Source: Paractinoplanes ovalisporus
Lineage (GTDB): Bacteria > Actinomycetota > Actinomycetes > Mycobacteriales > Micromonosporaceae
Assembly: GCF_016834655.1 (NCBI RefSeq)
Contig: NZ_JAENHP010000011.1
Span: 1-64,000, forward strand
DNA: 64,000 bases
Direction: 5' to 3'
Of this stretch, positions 23,506 to 32,339 are shown piece after piece. The position numbers and the translations under genes are program-made. The notes beneath the pieces were generated by a model. That model had not been told where the DNA came from and ran no database searches. It was given only the letters and a program-made list of their open reading frames with translations. Position 1 is the first letter of the stretch, and each line of letters begins with the position of its first letter.

Positions 23506-25033
23506 ATGGTTCGAGGGCCACCGCGATCGGGCGCTCGAAACGCTTCCAGCGTCCCTTGCCGTCGTGCTTGGCCGCATACATGGCCAGGTCGGCCGCGCGC
23601 AGCAGGCTTCCGGCGTCGTCGGTCGGGTCGGAGCAGGCGACGCCGATGCTCGCGTTGGCGAGAACCACCGTCCCCTCGTACGGAATCGGTGTGGCCAGCG
23701 CCCGCAGAATCCGCTCGGCCGTGGGCACCGCGTCGGGCCCGTCGCAGTCGCGCAGCAGCACCGCGAACTCGTCGCCGCCGAGACGCGCCACCAGATCGCC
23801 CGGGCGCACCGAGTCGCGCAGCTTGGCCGCCACCCCGATCAGCAGCGCGTCGCCAGCCGCGTGGCCCAGGGTGTCGTTGACCGCCTTGAACCCGTCCAGG
23901 TCGATCAGCAGCACCGACGTCTTCGCGGGCAGCGAAGCCGAGACCTCGTCGTAGAAGTGGGTGCGGTTGGCCAGCCCGGTCAGGCCGTCGGTCAGCGCCT
24001 GCTGCCGCAGCCGGGACTCGTGCTCGCGCAGCTCGGCCAGGGTCGCGTCGAGCTGGTCGATCAGCCGCGTGTTGTCGTGGAACGCGGCGAGCTGGCGGCA
24101 CACGACCAGCGCGAAGATGAGGCCGAGACCGGTGATGGCACCCCACAGGCGCGGGTCGGGCCCGGCCGGGAGAACGACGAGCACCGCGGTGAAGGCGACG
24201 GCGATCGAGCCGTACGGGAGAAGGCTGTAGGGCTTGCGGCGACGCGGACCGAAGGCCGAGGCCTCGCGGTCGCGCACCACGACCTCCTGCAGCCGTGGGC
24301 CGACCAGGATGAGCATCGACGGCACGAGCCGGACGGCGTAGACGTGGGCGGGCATCGGGCCGTCGGCGGCCGGCGCCAGGAAGAAGCCGAGGGTGTTGAC
24401 GGCGGCCGAGGCCACCATCGGCAGGGCCGCGATCCGGTGCATGGGCGCGTTGCCGCTGAGCACCAGCTTCACCGCGGCGAACCCGGAGGTGAGGATGACC
24501 GCGCCGGTGGCCAGCGTGCCGAGGACGTTGCCCTGGCTGTCCGGGCCGACCGTGAAGCACCAGGCGACCACCGCGCCGCCGATCAGCACCGTGGTCGCGT
24601 CGAGCCAGAACGCCACCATCTCGCGGCGGGTGCGGCCGGGCATCGGGTGGATCAGCATCACGATGATGAGCGCGCCGACGCCGAGCGCGAACACGGTGCT
24701 CTGGACCGGGCCGCCCATCGTCGACCACTGGCCCTCGCTGAGCAGCGCGATGACCGCCTGCGAGCCGTCCCCGACCACGAACGCGGCCGCGGCCGCCGCG
24801 AGCACGCCCCAGAAGCGCCGGGCCGGGCTCGCCGAGATGCGGTAGACCCGCCAGCAGGTGTAGGCCAGCAGCACGTCGAGCGGCATCTGGAAGACCCAGA
24901 AGAGCTGGACCTGCCGGTTGGCGTGGCCGGCGTACGCGAACAACAGCACACACCCGGCCAGCAGCCACAGGGCGGCCGCGAGGATGACGGGATCCCGGCG
25001 GAGTGCGACGAGTCCCGACCTGTGCTGGTTCAC
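23504..25033 (-). CDS. Multi-TM diguanylate cyclase (GGDEF)
   Basis: A 509-aa protein. About nine hydrophobic segments occupy residues 15-320, followed by a short coiled linker (RLIDQLDATLAELREHESRLRQQ) and a GGDEF domain. DGLTGLANRTHF opens the domain, the signature GGDEF is intact in LVARLGGDEFAVLL, and DLDGFKAVNDTLGH carries the metal/substrate residues, so it should make c-di-GMP from GTP. No EAL domain follows. The membrane part resembles those of the two other GGDEF proteins in the window at 38980 and 41334. It is monocistronic on the minus strand. Confidence 0.9.
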   Translation of the reverse strand: MNQHRSGLVALRRDPVILAAALWLLAGCVLLFAYAGHANRQVQLFWVFQMPLDVLLAYTCWRVYRISASPARRFWGVLAAAAAAFVVGDGSQAVIALLSEGQWSTMGGPVQSTVFALGVGALIIVMLIHPMPGRTRREMVAFWLDATTVLIGGAVVAWCFTVGPDSQGNVLGTLATGAVILTSGFAAVKLVLSGNAPMHRIAALPMVASAAVNTLGFFLAPAADGPMPAHVYAVRLVPSMLILVGPRLQEVVVRDREASAFGPRRRKPYSLLPYGSIAVAFTAVLVVLPAGPDPRLWGAITGLGLIFALVVCRQLAAFHDNTRLIDQLDATLAELREHESRLRQQALTDGLTGLANRTHFYDEVSASLPAKTSVLLIDLDGFKAVNDTLGHAAGDALLIGVAAKLRDSVRPGDLVARLGGDEFAVLLRDCDGPDAVPTAERILRALATPIPYEGTVVLANASIGVACSDPTDDAGSLLRAADLAMYAAKHDGKGRWKRFERPIAVALEP

Positions 25034-25070
25034 TCCGAGGCTATCGGCGGCGCCGCGGCGGGCCTGAGGA

Positions 25071-26420
25071 TTAGTCCGGGCGCGGCAGGCGGATGGTCAC
25101 GACCGTGCCGTGCGGCTCGCGGGCAGCCGCGGTGACCGTGCCGCCGTGCTGGCCGGCCGTCTGGGCGACGATGGCCATCCCCAGGCCGGAGCCGGGCATC
25201 GAGCGGGCGGCGGAGGCCCGGTAGAAGCGGTCGAACACGTGCGGCCGGTCCTCGTCGGCGATGCCGGGTCCCTCGTCGGCGACGGTGAGCCGCCACCAGC
25301 GCGGTCCGTCGGCGGCCAGCCGCACCTCGACCGTGCCGCCGGCCGGGCTCCACTTGGCCGCGTTGTCGAGCACGTTGACGACCATGCGTTCCAGCTCGCC
25401 CGGGCGGCCCGACACCATGGCCCGTACGAGGGAAGGGTCGAGAACGACGGCCGGAGCGCGCGTGCGCACCCGGGCCACCGCGGCCGTGACGACCTCGGCC
25501 AGGTCGACCGGTTCGGCCGGCTCACGGGTGGCGTCCTCGCGGGCGAGCTCCACCAGCTCGGTGGTGAGGGTGGTCAGCTCGCGCACCTGCGCGTCGAGAT
25601 CGGTCAGCAGCGCCGCGCGTTCCTGCGGGGGCAGCCGGTGCGCCTCACCCGGCCGGCGCTCCACCTCCAGCAGCAGTTCCACGTTCGTCCGGATGCTCGT
25701 CAGCGGCGTCCGCAGCTCGTGCCCGGCGTCCTCGACGAGCGTGCGCTGGGCCCGCCGGGCGGTGTCGATGGCGGCCAGCATGGTGTTGACCGAACGACCC
25801 AGCCGAGCCACCTCGTCGGCCCCGGTGACCTCGATCGGGCGGCTCAGATCCATCGTCACGGCCACCCGCTCGACGGATTCGGTGAGCCGGTCGACCGGGG
25901 TCAGACCCGCCCGCGCCACCACCCGGCCCAGCCAGGCCGCACCGGCCACCCCGAGCACGCAGACGGCCGCCAGCAGCCCGGCCAGCATCGTCAGCGTGTG
26001 GCGCGTCCGCTCCTGGTTGATGGCGACCTGCACCGCGCCGCCGTCCCGCAGCGGCACGGTGAGCATCCGGTGGATGTGGCCGTCGATCGTCACCTGTTCC
26101 TGCCGCGGCGGGCTAGTCCCGGCGGCGATCGCGCCCGCGGCCGCGGTCACCGGCATCAGGCCGGTCGGGCTCGCGGTCACCGATCCCGCCGCGTCCAGGA
26201 ACTGCCAGCGGGGACCGAAAGGCTTGTTCCCGTACGTCGGTGTGGCCTGCCACTGGTCGGGCTGGGCCGCGATGGCCCGGGCGTCGGCCGACAACGTGGC
26301 CTCGATCTGGTGAGCCTGCAGCGCGGCGACCGTCAGCAGCGCCGCCCCGGCCATCACCACGACCGCCGCCGCCACGGCCGCCGCGACCATCACGGCGAGC
26401 CGGGTGTGCAGGGTCTTCAC
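25071..26420 (-). CDS. Sensor histidine kinase with HAMP domain
   Basis: A 449-aa kinase beginning at GTG 26420, overlapping the response-regulator stop. Membrane segments at about 10-34 and 143-166 bracket an extracytoplasmic sensor. HAMP spans about 167-222, HisKA holds His234 in LVEDAGHELRTPLTS, and the HATPase has NVLDNAAKWS, DEGPGI and GSGLGMAIV. It belongs to the PhoR/EnvZ-like class that pairs with OmpR regulators. It is directly downstream of its regulator, and the FMN-binding and ferric-reductase-like genes lie upstream of both on the same strand, so the system may sense redox or metal status; that is inference. Confidence 0.92.
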   Translation of the reverse strand: MKTLHTRLAVMVAAAVAAAVVVMAGAALLTVAALQAHQIEATLSADARAIAAQPDQWQATPTYGNKPFGPRWQFLDAAGSVTASPTGLMPVTAAAGAIAAGTSPPRQEQVTIDGHIHRMLTVPLRDGGAVQVAINQERTRHTLTMLAGLLAAVCVLGVAGAAWLGRVVARAGLTPVDRLTESVERVAVTMDLSRPIEVTGADEVARLGRSVNTMLAAIDTARRAQRTLVEDAGHELRTPLTSIRTNVELLLEVERRPGEAHRLPPQERAALLTDLDAQVRELTTLTTELVELAREDATREPAEPVDLAEVVTAAVARVRTRAPAVVLDPSLVRAMVSGRPGELERMVVNVLDNAAKWSPAGGTVEVRLAADGPRWWRLTVADEGPGIADEDRPHVFDRFYRASAARSMPGSGLGMAIVAQTAGQHGGTVTAAAREPHGTVVTIRLPRPD

Positions 26421-27091
26421 AGAGGGTCCTCGCGCAACACGAACCCCACGCCGCGCACGGTGTGCAGCAGCCGCGGCTCCCCCAGTTTGCGGCGCAGATA
26501 ACCCAGGTAGACGTGGATGCTGTTCGACCCCTCGCCGAAGTCGTAGCCCCACACCTGGTCGTAGAGCGCGGCCCGGCTGAGAACCTGGCGCGGGTGACGG
26601 AGGAAGACCTCGAGAATGCTGAATTCCGTACGGGTGAGGCGAAGGTGACTGTCGCCGCGCCACACCTCCCGCGTCTCGGGGTCGAGGCGCACGTCGGCGA
26701 ACGTGAGCAGCGGGGACGCGGTGGCGCTCAGGGCCGAGCGCCGCAGCATCGCCCGGACGCGCGCCAGCAACTCCTGCAACGCGAACGGCTTGACCAGATA
26801 GTCGTCGGCGCCCGCGTCCAGGCCGGCCACCCGGTCGCCCACACTGTCGCGCGCGGTCAGCATGAGCACCGGCAGCGACCGGCCCTCGGACCGCAGCATG
26901 CGGCAGGTCTCCAGGCCGCCGAGCACGGGCATGCTGACGTCCAGGATCATCGCGTCGGGCGGGGCTTCGTGCACCCGCGCCAGGGCCTGCGCCCCGTCGG
27001 CGACCGAGTCGACCTGGTAGCCCTCGAAGCGCAGCGTGCGCGCGAGCGAGTCGCGCACCGCCGCGTCGTCGTCGACCACCAGGATCCGCAT
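26417..27091 (-). CDS. OmpR-family response regulator
   Basis: A 224-aa regulator from ATG 27091 with a GGAGG site upstream. The receiver contains Asp7-Asp8-Asp9, phosphoacceptor Asp51 (LDVSMP), Thr in MLTARDS and Lys in YLVKPFA. The winged-helix domain has TRTEFSILEVFLRHPRQVLSR and the closing LLHTVRGVGFVLR. A tandem CTAAGA repeat with 11-base spacing, the usual geometry for OmpR dimers, lies at 28931-28947, upstream of the divergent ferric-reductase-like gene, so that pair may be its target. Only 10 bases separate it from the FMN-binding gene. Confidence 0.93.
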   Translation of the reverse strand: MRILVVDDDAAVRDSLARTLRFEGYQVDSVADGAQALARVHEAPPDAMILDVSMPVLGGLETCRMLRSEGRSLPVLMLTARDSVGDRVAGLDAGADDYLVKPFALQELLARVRAMLRRSALSATASPLLTFADVRLDPETREVWRGDSHLRLTRTEFSILEVFLRHPRQVLSRAALYDQVWGYDFGEGSNSIHVYLGYLRRKLGEPRLLHTVRGVGFVLREDPL

Positions 27092-27101
27092 CGTGCCTCC
27101 G

Positions 27102-27533
27102 TCATCCCACCTGCGCGGCGTCCAGCGCCGCCTGCAGCGACTCCTTGTACGCGGCACTGGTGAACGTCGCGCCCGACACCGAGTCGATGTCGGCGCTCTG
27201 CTTGGCCAGGGTCTGCTCGTGCAACGTCGGCAGGGCGCCCTTGGTGACCCCGGCGTCGGCCGGGTCGTCGGCCGGCGAGACCGGCGTCTCCACCTGAGTG
27301 ATCCTGCCATCGGCCACGGTGATGCGGACCTGCACGGGTCCCCAGTTGGTCGCGACCGAGGAGCCGTCGAAGGTTCCGCCGCGGCCGTCGGCGTCCGGAC
27401 GGCCCGAGGGCGCCGGACCGGTGGTGTGCACCGCCTCGGTGGTCGCGGCCGGGGTGTTGGTGCTGGTGCGATAGCTGAAGAGCAGCACGAGGGCGGCCAC
27501 GGTGGAGAACGCCCAGAGGGTGATACGTCGCAT
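27102..27533 (-). CDS. Exported FMN-binding protein (covalent flavinylation motif)
   Basis: A 143-aa protein with an N-terminal membrane anchor (about 5-20) and an FMN_bind domain. The motif DSVSGATFTS (117-126) fits the D-x-x-S-G-A-T site whose Thr (Thr123) becomes linked to FMN by ApbE. Such domains carry electrons on the outer face of the membrane. The gene sits between a ferric-reductase-like flavoprotein (27549-28886) and a two-component system, so it probably receives electrons from that membrane oxidoreductase. No ApbE gene is seen in this window, so flavinylation would depend on one elsewhere. Confidence 0.88.
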   Translation of the reverse strand: MRRITLWAFSTVAALVLLFSYRTSTNTPAATTEAVHTTGPAPSGRPDADGRGGTFDGSSVATNWGPVQVRITVADGRITQVETPVSPADDPADAGVTKGALPTLHEQTLAKQSADIDSVSGATFTSAAYKESLQAALDAAQVG

Positions 27534-27548
27534 CGGAAGGCCTCTCGA

Positions 27549-28886
27549 TTACCAGCTGAACAGTTCGGTGTGCACCCGGCTCGCGGGCACCCCGGCGGCG
27601 CGGACGGCGGCCTGCGCCTCGGTCGCCCACGCCTCGGGGCCGCAGATGAAGACCCGGGCGGCACGGATGTCCGGGGCCAGGGCGGTGAGCTCGTCGGTGC
27701 GGCCGGCCGGCAGCCAGGAGCGGCTGCGGGCGCGGGGGCCGGTCAGGTAGACCACGCGGACGCCCCGCTCGGCCGCGAACCGGTCGAGCTCGTGGCGGAA
27801 GGCGGTCGAGGCCTCATCCCGTACGCGGTAGAGCAGGGTCGCCTCCCCCGGCCCGTACGGAAGCTCGCCGAGCAGGGCCAGCAGCGGGGTGATGCCGATG
27901 CCGCAGGCGAGCAGGACAACCGGGCCGCCGGTGTAGTTCTCGCCGGTCAGCTTGCCGAAGGGGCCCTCGACGAGAACGCGGGTGCCCCGCTTGAGGGTCG
28001 CGACGCGCGCGCTGCCGTCACCGGAATCCTTGACCGTGATGCGGATCTGCCCGGCCGGCGCCGCCGAGAGCGAGAACGGGTTGGCCCGCGTCCAGCCCGG
28101 GCCGTCGAGGAACCTCCAGTGGAAGAACTGACCCGCCCGTACGGGGAGCTTGTTCAGGTTGTTGCCGTTGAAGTAGACCGACGTGATGCCGTTGGCCTCG
28201 GGCACCACTCGATCGACGACCAGCCGGTGCCGGCGATTGCGCAGCAGAGGCACGATCAGCCGGTACGCGATGACGGCCGCGACCGCGGCACCCCAGAGCC
28301 CCCACCAGTAGGCCGTGGCCCACGGCGAGCCCACGAAGTCGCTGCCCGACCAGAGCTGGTGCGGCAGCGCGAGGAAGGCGCCGAGATAGGCGTACAGGTG
28401 CAGCAGGTGCCACGACTCGTACCGCAGCCGGCGCCGGGCCGCGCGGATCGAGGTCACCACGACCATGCACAGCGCGAGGAACCCGGCGGCGGCCAGAAGC
28501 ATGCCGGGAAAGTTCCAGATCATCTGCCAGAGCTGTTGCAGAGGGTTGGTGCGCGCGGTCGCGGCGTAGCCGAGCGTGATGAGCACGATGTGGGCGACCA
28601 TCAGCCAGAACGAGGAGAAACCGGTCCAGCGGTGCCAGCGAGCCAGCCGGTCCTGCCCGAAGGCGCGTTCGACGAGCGGGATCCGGGCCATCAGCAGCAC
28701 CTGGATGAGCAGCAGGTTCGAGGCCCAGAGGCCGAGCAGGCGACCGGTGGCGGAGAGCGCGCCGCCACCGGTCAGATCCTGCAGGCCGCCGTTCGAGACC
28801 CACAGCGCCGTGACGACGAGCAGGGTCCCACCGGCCAGAACCGCGGCGGCGTCCGGTCGGGTCCGCCTTTCGGTCATGATCGTCAT
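27549..28886 (-). CDS. Ferric-reductase-like transmembrane flavoprotein
   Basis: A 445-aa oxidoreductase. The N-terminal half has about six membrane segments, with paired His residues in RWHRWTGF..MVAHIV and ESWHLLHLYAYL..LPHQLW suited to b-heme binding. The C-terminal half is a ferredoxin-NADP reductase module: RANPFSLSAAP for FAD, ACGIGITPLLALLGELP for NAD(P)H and FICGPEAWA near the end. It should pass electrons from cytoplasmic NAD(P)H through hemes to an external acceptor, plausibly the adjacent FMN-binding protein. M4 (28877) is an alternative start with better spacing from AGGG. Pathway role is inferred from context. Confidence 0.88.
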   Translation of the reverse strand: MTIMTERRTRPDAAAVLAGGTLLVVTALWVSNGGLQDLTGGGALSATGRLLGLWASNLLLIQVLLMARIPLVERAFGQDRLARWHRWTGFSSFWLMVAHIVLITLGYAATARTNPLQQLWQMIWNFPGMLLAAAGFLALCMVVVTSIRAARRRLRYESWHLLHLYAYLGAFLALPHQLWSGSDFVGSPWATAYWWGLWGAAVAAVIAYRLIVPLLRNRRHRLVVDRVVPEANGITSVYFNGNNLNKLPVRAGQFFHWRFLDGPGWTRANPFSLSAAPAGQIRITVKDSGDGSARVATLKRGTRVLVEGPFGKLTGENYTGGPVVLLACGIGITPLLALLGELPYGPGEATLLYRVRDEASTAFRHELDRFAAERGVRVVYLTGPRARSRSWLPAGRTDELTALAPDIRAARVFICGPEAWATEAQAAVRAAGVPASRVHTELFSW

Positions 28887-28930
28887 GCCCTCACGGTGCC
28901 CTGGTTAGATGAAGGCTCAAGTAAACGAGT

Positions 28931-28947
28931 CTAAGAGGTCCCTAAGA
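28931..28947. promoter_or_regulatory. Tandem CTAAGA repeats, candidate OmpR-type binding site
   Basis: CTAAGA occurs at 28931-28936 and 28942-28947, an 11-base period typical of head-to-tail OmpR/PhoP dimers. It lies in the divergent region between the ferric-reductase-like gene and the gene at 28981, about 45 bases from the former start. The candidate binder is the regulator at 26417-27091. Confidence 0.5.
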
Positions 28948-28980
28948 AACCGCCACCGGCTGCCGACTCTTGCCCCCGTG

Positions 28981-29655
28981 GCGAAGCACGAGATGAAGGA
29001 CTGGACCCCGCCGTACGTCGGCAGTGCGCCCGCCCCGCCCCCGGAGGACGACCAGGCGCCCCGCCGCAAGCGCGGCCCCGTCGTCGCGGTCGCCGCGGCG
29101 GTTGTCGCCGTGTCGGCCGGTATCGCCACGGCCGCCGGCCTCGCCTTCCGATCCGCCGGCGAGGTCACGATCGTGGACGCGGCACCCGGCGTCGTCGTGG
29201 CGTCGGCCGCTCCGGCGCCGTCGCCCTCACCGACGTCCCGGGCCCGTGCCGTGGCCCGTGTGGCCCAGACCGCCGGCTCGTCCCCGACGTCGCGGCCCAC
29301 CCCCGCCTACACGGCCTCGCCGGCCGAGCTGGCCCAGGCGCGCGCCCGCGTGACGAAGGCCGAGAAGGCGTACCGGCAGCTGGAGGCCACGCCCGGCACC
29401 ACCCGGGCCGACTTGCTGATCGCGCAGTACGACATCGAGGCGGCCCGGCAGTCGCTGACCGACCTGAAGGCCGGCCAGCCGTCCGCCGAGCACCGCTACC
29501 TGCGGATCCTGCGGGCCAAGGCCTACCTGGCCAAGGCGGAGGAGCTGTACCGCGGAACGTTCGACGACGCGGCCTCGACGTCGGCCGAGCGCAAGGAGGC
29601 CGTCGCCGCGGTGCTGGCCTGGCGCGACCGCCTGGCCGAGGCCCGCCGTAACTAA
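28981..29655 (+). CDS. Single-pass exported protein with helical repeat-like C-terminus
   Basis: A 224-aa protein if started at GTG 28981; ATG 28993 is also possible, and the frame is open back to 28909 over promoter-like DNA. A Pro-rich cytoplasmic head (WTPPYVGSAPAPPPEDD), basic RRKRG and one membrane segment (about 35-58) lead to a Pro/Ser/Thr linker. The remaining ~110 residues are Ala/Arg/Glu-rich helices (ELAQARARVTKAEKAYRQLEA...). No family was recognised. The stop TAA lies inside the arm of the 169-bp palindrome. It is divergent from the ferric-reductase-like gene and may share its regulation. Confidence 0.7.
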   Translation, partial: AKHEMKDWTPPYVGSAPAPPPEDDQAPRRKRGPVVAVAAAVVAVSAGIATAAGLAFRSAGEVTIVDAAPGVVVASAAPAPSPSPTSRARAVARVAQTAGSSPTSRPTPAYTASPAELAQARARVTKAEKAYRQLEATPGTTRADLLIAQYDIEAARQSLTDLKAGQPSAEHRYLRILRAKAYLAKAEELYRGTFDDAASTSAERKEAVAAVLAWRDRLAEARRN

Positions 29656-29820
29656 GGCCTGTTTTATGACTGAGATGGGGCTGCGGAGGGGCCCAGATCC
29701 CGTCTGGCGGCGTCCCGTGGAAGCCCGGTTCCAACACCGGGAGCCAGACTTCCACGGGCCGACACCAGACGAAATCTGGACCCCGCCTCACTCCCACCCC
29801 AGTCATAAAACAGGCCTTAG
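29652..29820. repeat. 169-bp near-perfect palindrome, MITE-like or giant bidirectional terminator
   Basis: The ends CTAAGGCCTGTTTTATGACT (29652-29671) and its inverse at 29801-29820 match exactly. The inner arms continue with high complementarity, including CCAGATCCCGTCTGG facing CCAGACGAAATCTGG, and CCCGTGGAAG facing CTTCCACGGG, to a centre near 29736. Both convergent genes take their TAA stops from the arms (29653-29655 and 29817-29819). Both strands encode nearly the same peptide, beginning MTEMGLRRGPD and MTGVGVRRGPD. No transposase is present. It is far larger than an ordinary terminator. Confidence 0.85.
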
Positions 29821-30763
29821 GCCCTGGTCGCGGCGTAGTAGCCCGCGGTCGTGACGCCGAGGGCCACGCCCCAGCCGGCGAAGACGAACAGGGTGCCGAA
29901 CACGGCCCAGTCGGCCCGGCTCAGCGTTCCGCCCACGGCGGCGGTTGCGCTCAGTACGCCGTAGAAGACCAGGGCCAGCGATACCGTCGAGGCGGGGATC
30001 AGGGCGAGCAACCGGGGGACGCGACGGGATCCCAGGAGTGGCACCCAGGCCGGGAACTGCTGACCCCAGCGCTGCACCAGGCCCAGGGCCAGCAGGCCGG
30101 CGAGCGGCGGCACGAAGGTGACGGCCACGGCGGTGGGCAGGTCCAGGTTCTGGCGGATGTCGTCCAGGCCCTCGGCCGAGATGCCGAAGGGGATGCCGGC
30201 CACCCACAAGCCGTGCGGCAGGGCCCAGCCGACCACGGGCGCCAGAACCGCCGCGTACGCCCAGCGCCGCGCCCACGACGCGACCGGACGGTAGCCGGTG
30301 GGCGGTGAAAGGCGGGCCGGCGCGGTCGCGGCGGCCAGCCCGGCCAGCAGGAGCGCACCGGCCGTCAGGGCCAGGCGGCCGAGCAGATCACGCCAGTCGG
30401 AGGCGCGGCCGGCGAGCCCGCGGGGATCTCGAAGAGAAGATGCAGCGGGAACGCCGCAATGCCGGCCCCGGCGGCGGCGAACCAGAGCGCGACCGCCGGA
30501 ACGCGACCCGGCCGCCACCAGGCCCGGGCGACCAGCGCGCCGCCTAACGCGATCGCGGCGAGCGCACCCCACCCGGCCGCGAGGGTGACCGACGCCGCCT
30601 GATCGGCGCCACAGCCCCCGCCCGGATCCGCCGGCAACCCCCGGCGGTCACAGACGGTGTATCCCCAACGACCGCCGGCCAGCCAGTACCCGCGGAGCAC
30701 TGCCTCCCCCGCCAGAAAAGCGACCACTCCCAGAGCCCATGCATGCCGCGCCTCCCTCACCAC
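29817..30763 (-). pseudogene. Eight-TM membrane protein split by a one-base deletion
   Basis: From 30763 a frame encodes three membrane segments (MVREARHAWALGVVAFLAGE...FPLHLLFEIPAG), then ends in nonsense. In another frame, LAGRASDWRDLLGRLALTAGALLLAG and four further hydrophobic segments continue to 29817. Adding one G to the run at 30417-30419 gives FEIPAGLAGRASDWRDLL in a single 315-aa protein. The continuity of hydrophobic pattern supports one gene. No function is assigned. The stop is supplied by the arm of the adjacent palindrome. Real mutation and sequence error cannot be separated here. Confidence 0.7.
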
Positions 30764-30808
30764 GCCCCGATAGTGTCGGCCACGGCCTGAGCTCCCGCTG
30801 AACCGGCC

Positions 30809-31378
30809 TCAGCCGCCTGTCAGCTTTCGCTCCTGCTCATAGCGGCTGCGCGGGGACACCTCCGGTTCCCGGGGCGTGAAGCGGCCCTGGACGCCAAGTT
30901 CGCGCCGGGCGCACTCGTGGAAGGCGTTGACGGCGTCGCTGTAGGCGTGGCACGCCGTCCGCCACCCCTCGGTGTCGCGGTCGTCGAGCAGTCCGCGCGC
31001 GAACCATTCCAGTCGCCAGACCGCCCGGTTCAGCGCTCGTCCGGCCTCCACCACCTCGCCGTCGGCCAGGAGCGTCACCGTCTCGAAGGAGCGGTTCCGC
31101 ACGAGATTGGCCTCGGACAGCCGCTCGACGCCTTCTTCGCGGGACAGCGGCAGCGCGGTGTCGTCCAGCCCGGCGCCGGCCGCGACGCGCTGCGCCGAGT
31201 CGCGAAGATGCCGGACGTCGGCCATGTACGTGGCGTAGGCATCGATCTTCCGGCCGCGCCACTCGCGCCCGAGGGCCCAGCGCTCCTTGCGGCTCTCGCC
31301 GAGCGCGGCGAAAACGTAGGAGAGCGCCCCACCGACGACGACGCCGAGCAGCGCGATCAGCGGCCCCAGAACGCTCAC
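30809..31378 (-). CDS. Membrane-anchored cytoplasmic helical protein, unknown function
   Basis: A 189-aa protein with one N-terminal membrane segment (VLGPLIALLGVVVGGALSYVFAAL). A charged, mostly helical cytoplasmic domain follows, beginning ESRKERWALGREWRGRKIDAYATYM. This resembles widespread actinobacterial small proteins with an N-terminal TM and a coiled helical body, for which no activity is known to me. The tail SPRSRYEQERKLTGG is basic. It is divergent from the aminoglycoside-phosphotransferase-like gene with ~100 bases between them, containing no obvious operator. Confidence 0.7.
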   Translation of the reverse strand: MSVLGPLIALLGVVVGGALSYVFAALGESRKERWALGREWRGRKIDAYATYMADVRHLRDSAQRVAAGAGLDDTALPLSREEGVERLSEANLVRNRSFETVTLLADGEVVEAGRALNRAVWRLEWFARGLLDDRDTEGWRTACHAYSDAVNAFHECARRELGVQGRFTPREPEVSPRSRYEQERKLTGG

Positions 31379-31481
31379 GCGGCACCTCCACCGGGTCCTT
31401 CCACGGTAAGCATCGGCCGGTCATGGTCGCCAGCGCGAAATGGGTGTGACAGCCGGGACGGCTGGTCGGGATCATGCGGGT

Positions 31482-32330
31482 ATGGACGCGTGGGAGATGC
31501 CGGCGAACCTGCTCGAACGGGACAAGGGGTGGCCGCCGTTCGAGGAGTGGCTGGCCGAACTGCCCGAGGTGGTGGCCGGGCTGGCCGAGCGGTGGGGACT
31601 GGAGCTGGGCCGGCCTTTCCAGCCCGGCGGCACGGTGTCGTGGGTGGCACCCGTGCCGGGCGACCGGGTGCTCAAAGTGAGCTGGATGCATGACGAAGCC
31701 CGGGATGAAGCGACCGCCCTGCGGGTGTGGGAAGGGCGTGGGACCGTACGGCTGCTGCGGTCCGAGGTCTTCGGGCAGACGAACGCGCTGCTGCTGGAGC
31801 GCTGCCGGCCGGGAACGACGCTCGCCGACGCGCTGTCGCCGCCGGACCAGGACGAGGTGGTGGCGTCGCTGCTGCCACGTTTGTGGGTGGAAGCGCCGCC
31901 CGGGTTCCAGACGCTGACGGCCATGGCCGACGACTGGGCGGGCCGCGTCGACCCCGACCGGTTGCCCGACCGGGGTCTGGCCCGCGCCGGCCTGGACGTC
32001 TGGCGCGAGCTGCCGCGTACCGCCGTACGGGAAACTCTGCTCTGCACCGACCTGCACCCGGGCAACGTGTTGCGCGCCGAGCGCGAGCCGTGGCTGATCG
32101 TGGACCCCAAGCCGTATGTGGGAGATCCCGACTACGAGCCGGTCCAGCACATGCTCAACTTCCACGACCGGCTGCTCGCCGACCCGGGCGGGTTCGCCGA
32201 CCGCATGGCACACCTGCTCGACCTGGACGCCGCGCGGGTGCGGCTCTACCTGGGCGCACGCTGCGTCCTCGAAACGCCCCGCGACCCCCACCTCTGGACC
32301 GTGGTGGAGGCTCTCGGCGGCGGGTTCTAG
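31482..32330 (+). CDS. Aminoglycoside/streptomycin 6-phosphotransferase-like kinase
   Basis: A 282-aa protein from ATG 31482 (an upstream in-frame ATG at 31440 lacks support). Family marks are the APH_6-like opening (MPANLLERDKGWPPFEEWLAELP), VLKVSW with the ATP-binding Lys, LLERCRPGT, the catalytic loop CTDLHPGNVL (Asp/Asn) and the metal-binding IVDPKPYVGDP. This is the protein-kinase-like fold that phosphorylates streptomycin or related hydroxyl groups. Resistance cannot be inferred from sequence alone, as many chromosomal homologues are cryptic or act on other small molecules. It is monocistronic. Confidence 0.85.
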   Translation: MDAWEMPANLLERDKGWPPFEEWLAELPEVVAGLAERWGLELGRPFQPGGTVSWVAPVPGDRVLKVSWMHDEARDEATALRVWEGRGTVRLLRSEVFGQTNALLLERCRPGTTLADALSPPDQDEVVASLLPRLWVEAPPGFQTLTAMADDWAGRVDPDRLPDRGLARAGLDVWRELPRTAVRETLLCTDLHPGNVLRAEREPWLIVDPKPYVGDPDYEPVQHMLNFHDRLLADPGGFADRMAHLLDLDAARVRLYLGARCVLETPRDPHLWTVVEALGGGF

Positions 32331-32339
32331 CGCCGACCG

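Noticed and set aside
29666..29854. Small proteins encoded on both strands of the palindrome
   Set aside because: The frames exist only because the element is self-complementary; no ribosome sites or family features support them.
31482..32330. Streptomycin resistance determinant
   Set aside because: The fold and motifs fit the APH(6) family, but chromosomal homologues often have other substrates, so resistance is not claimed.
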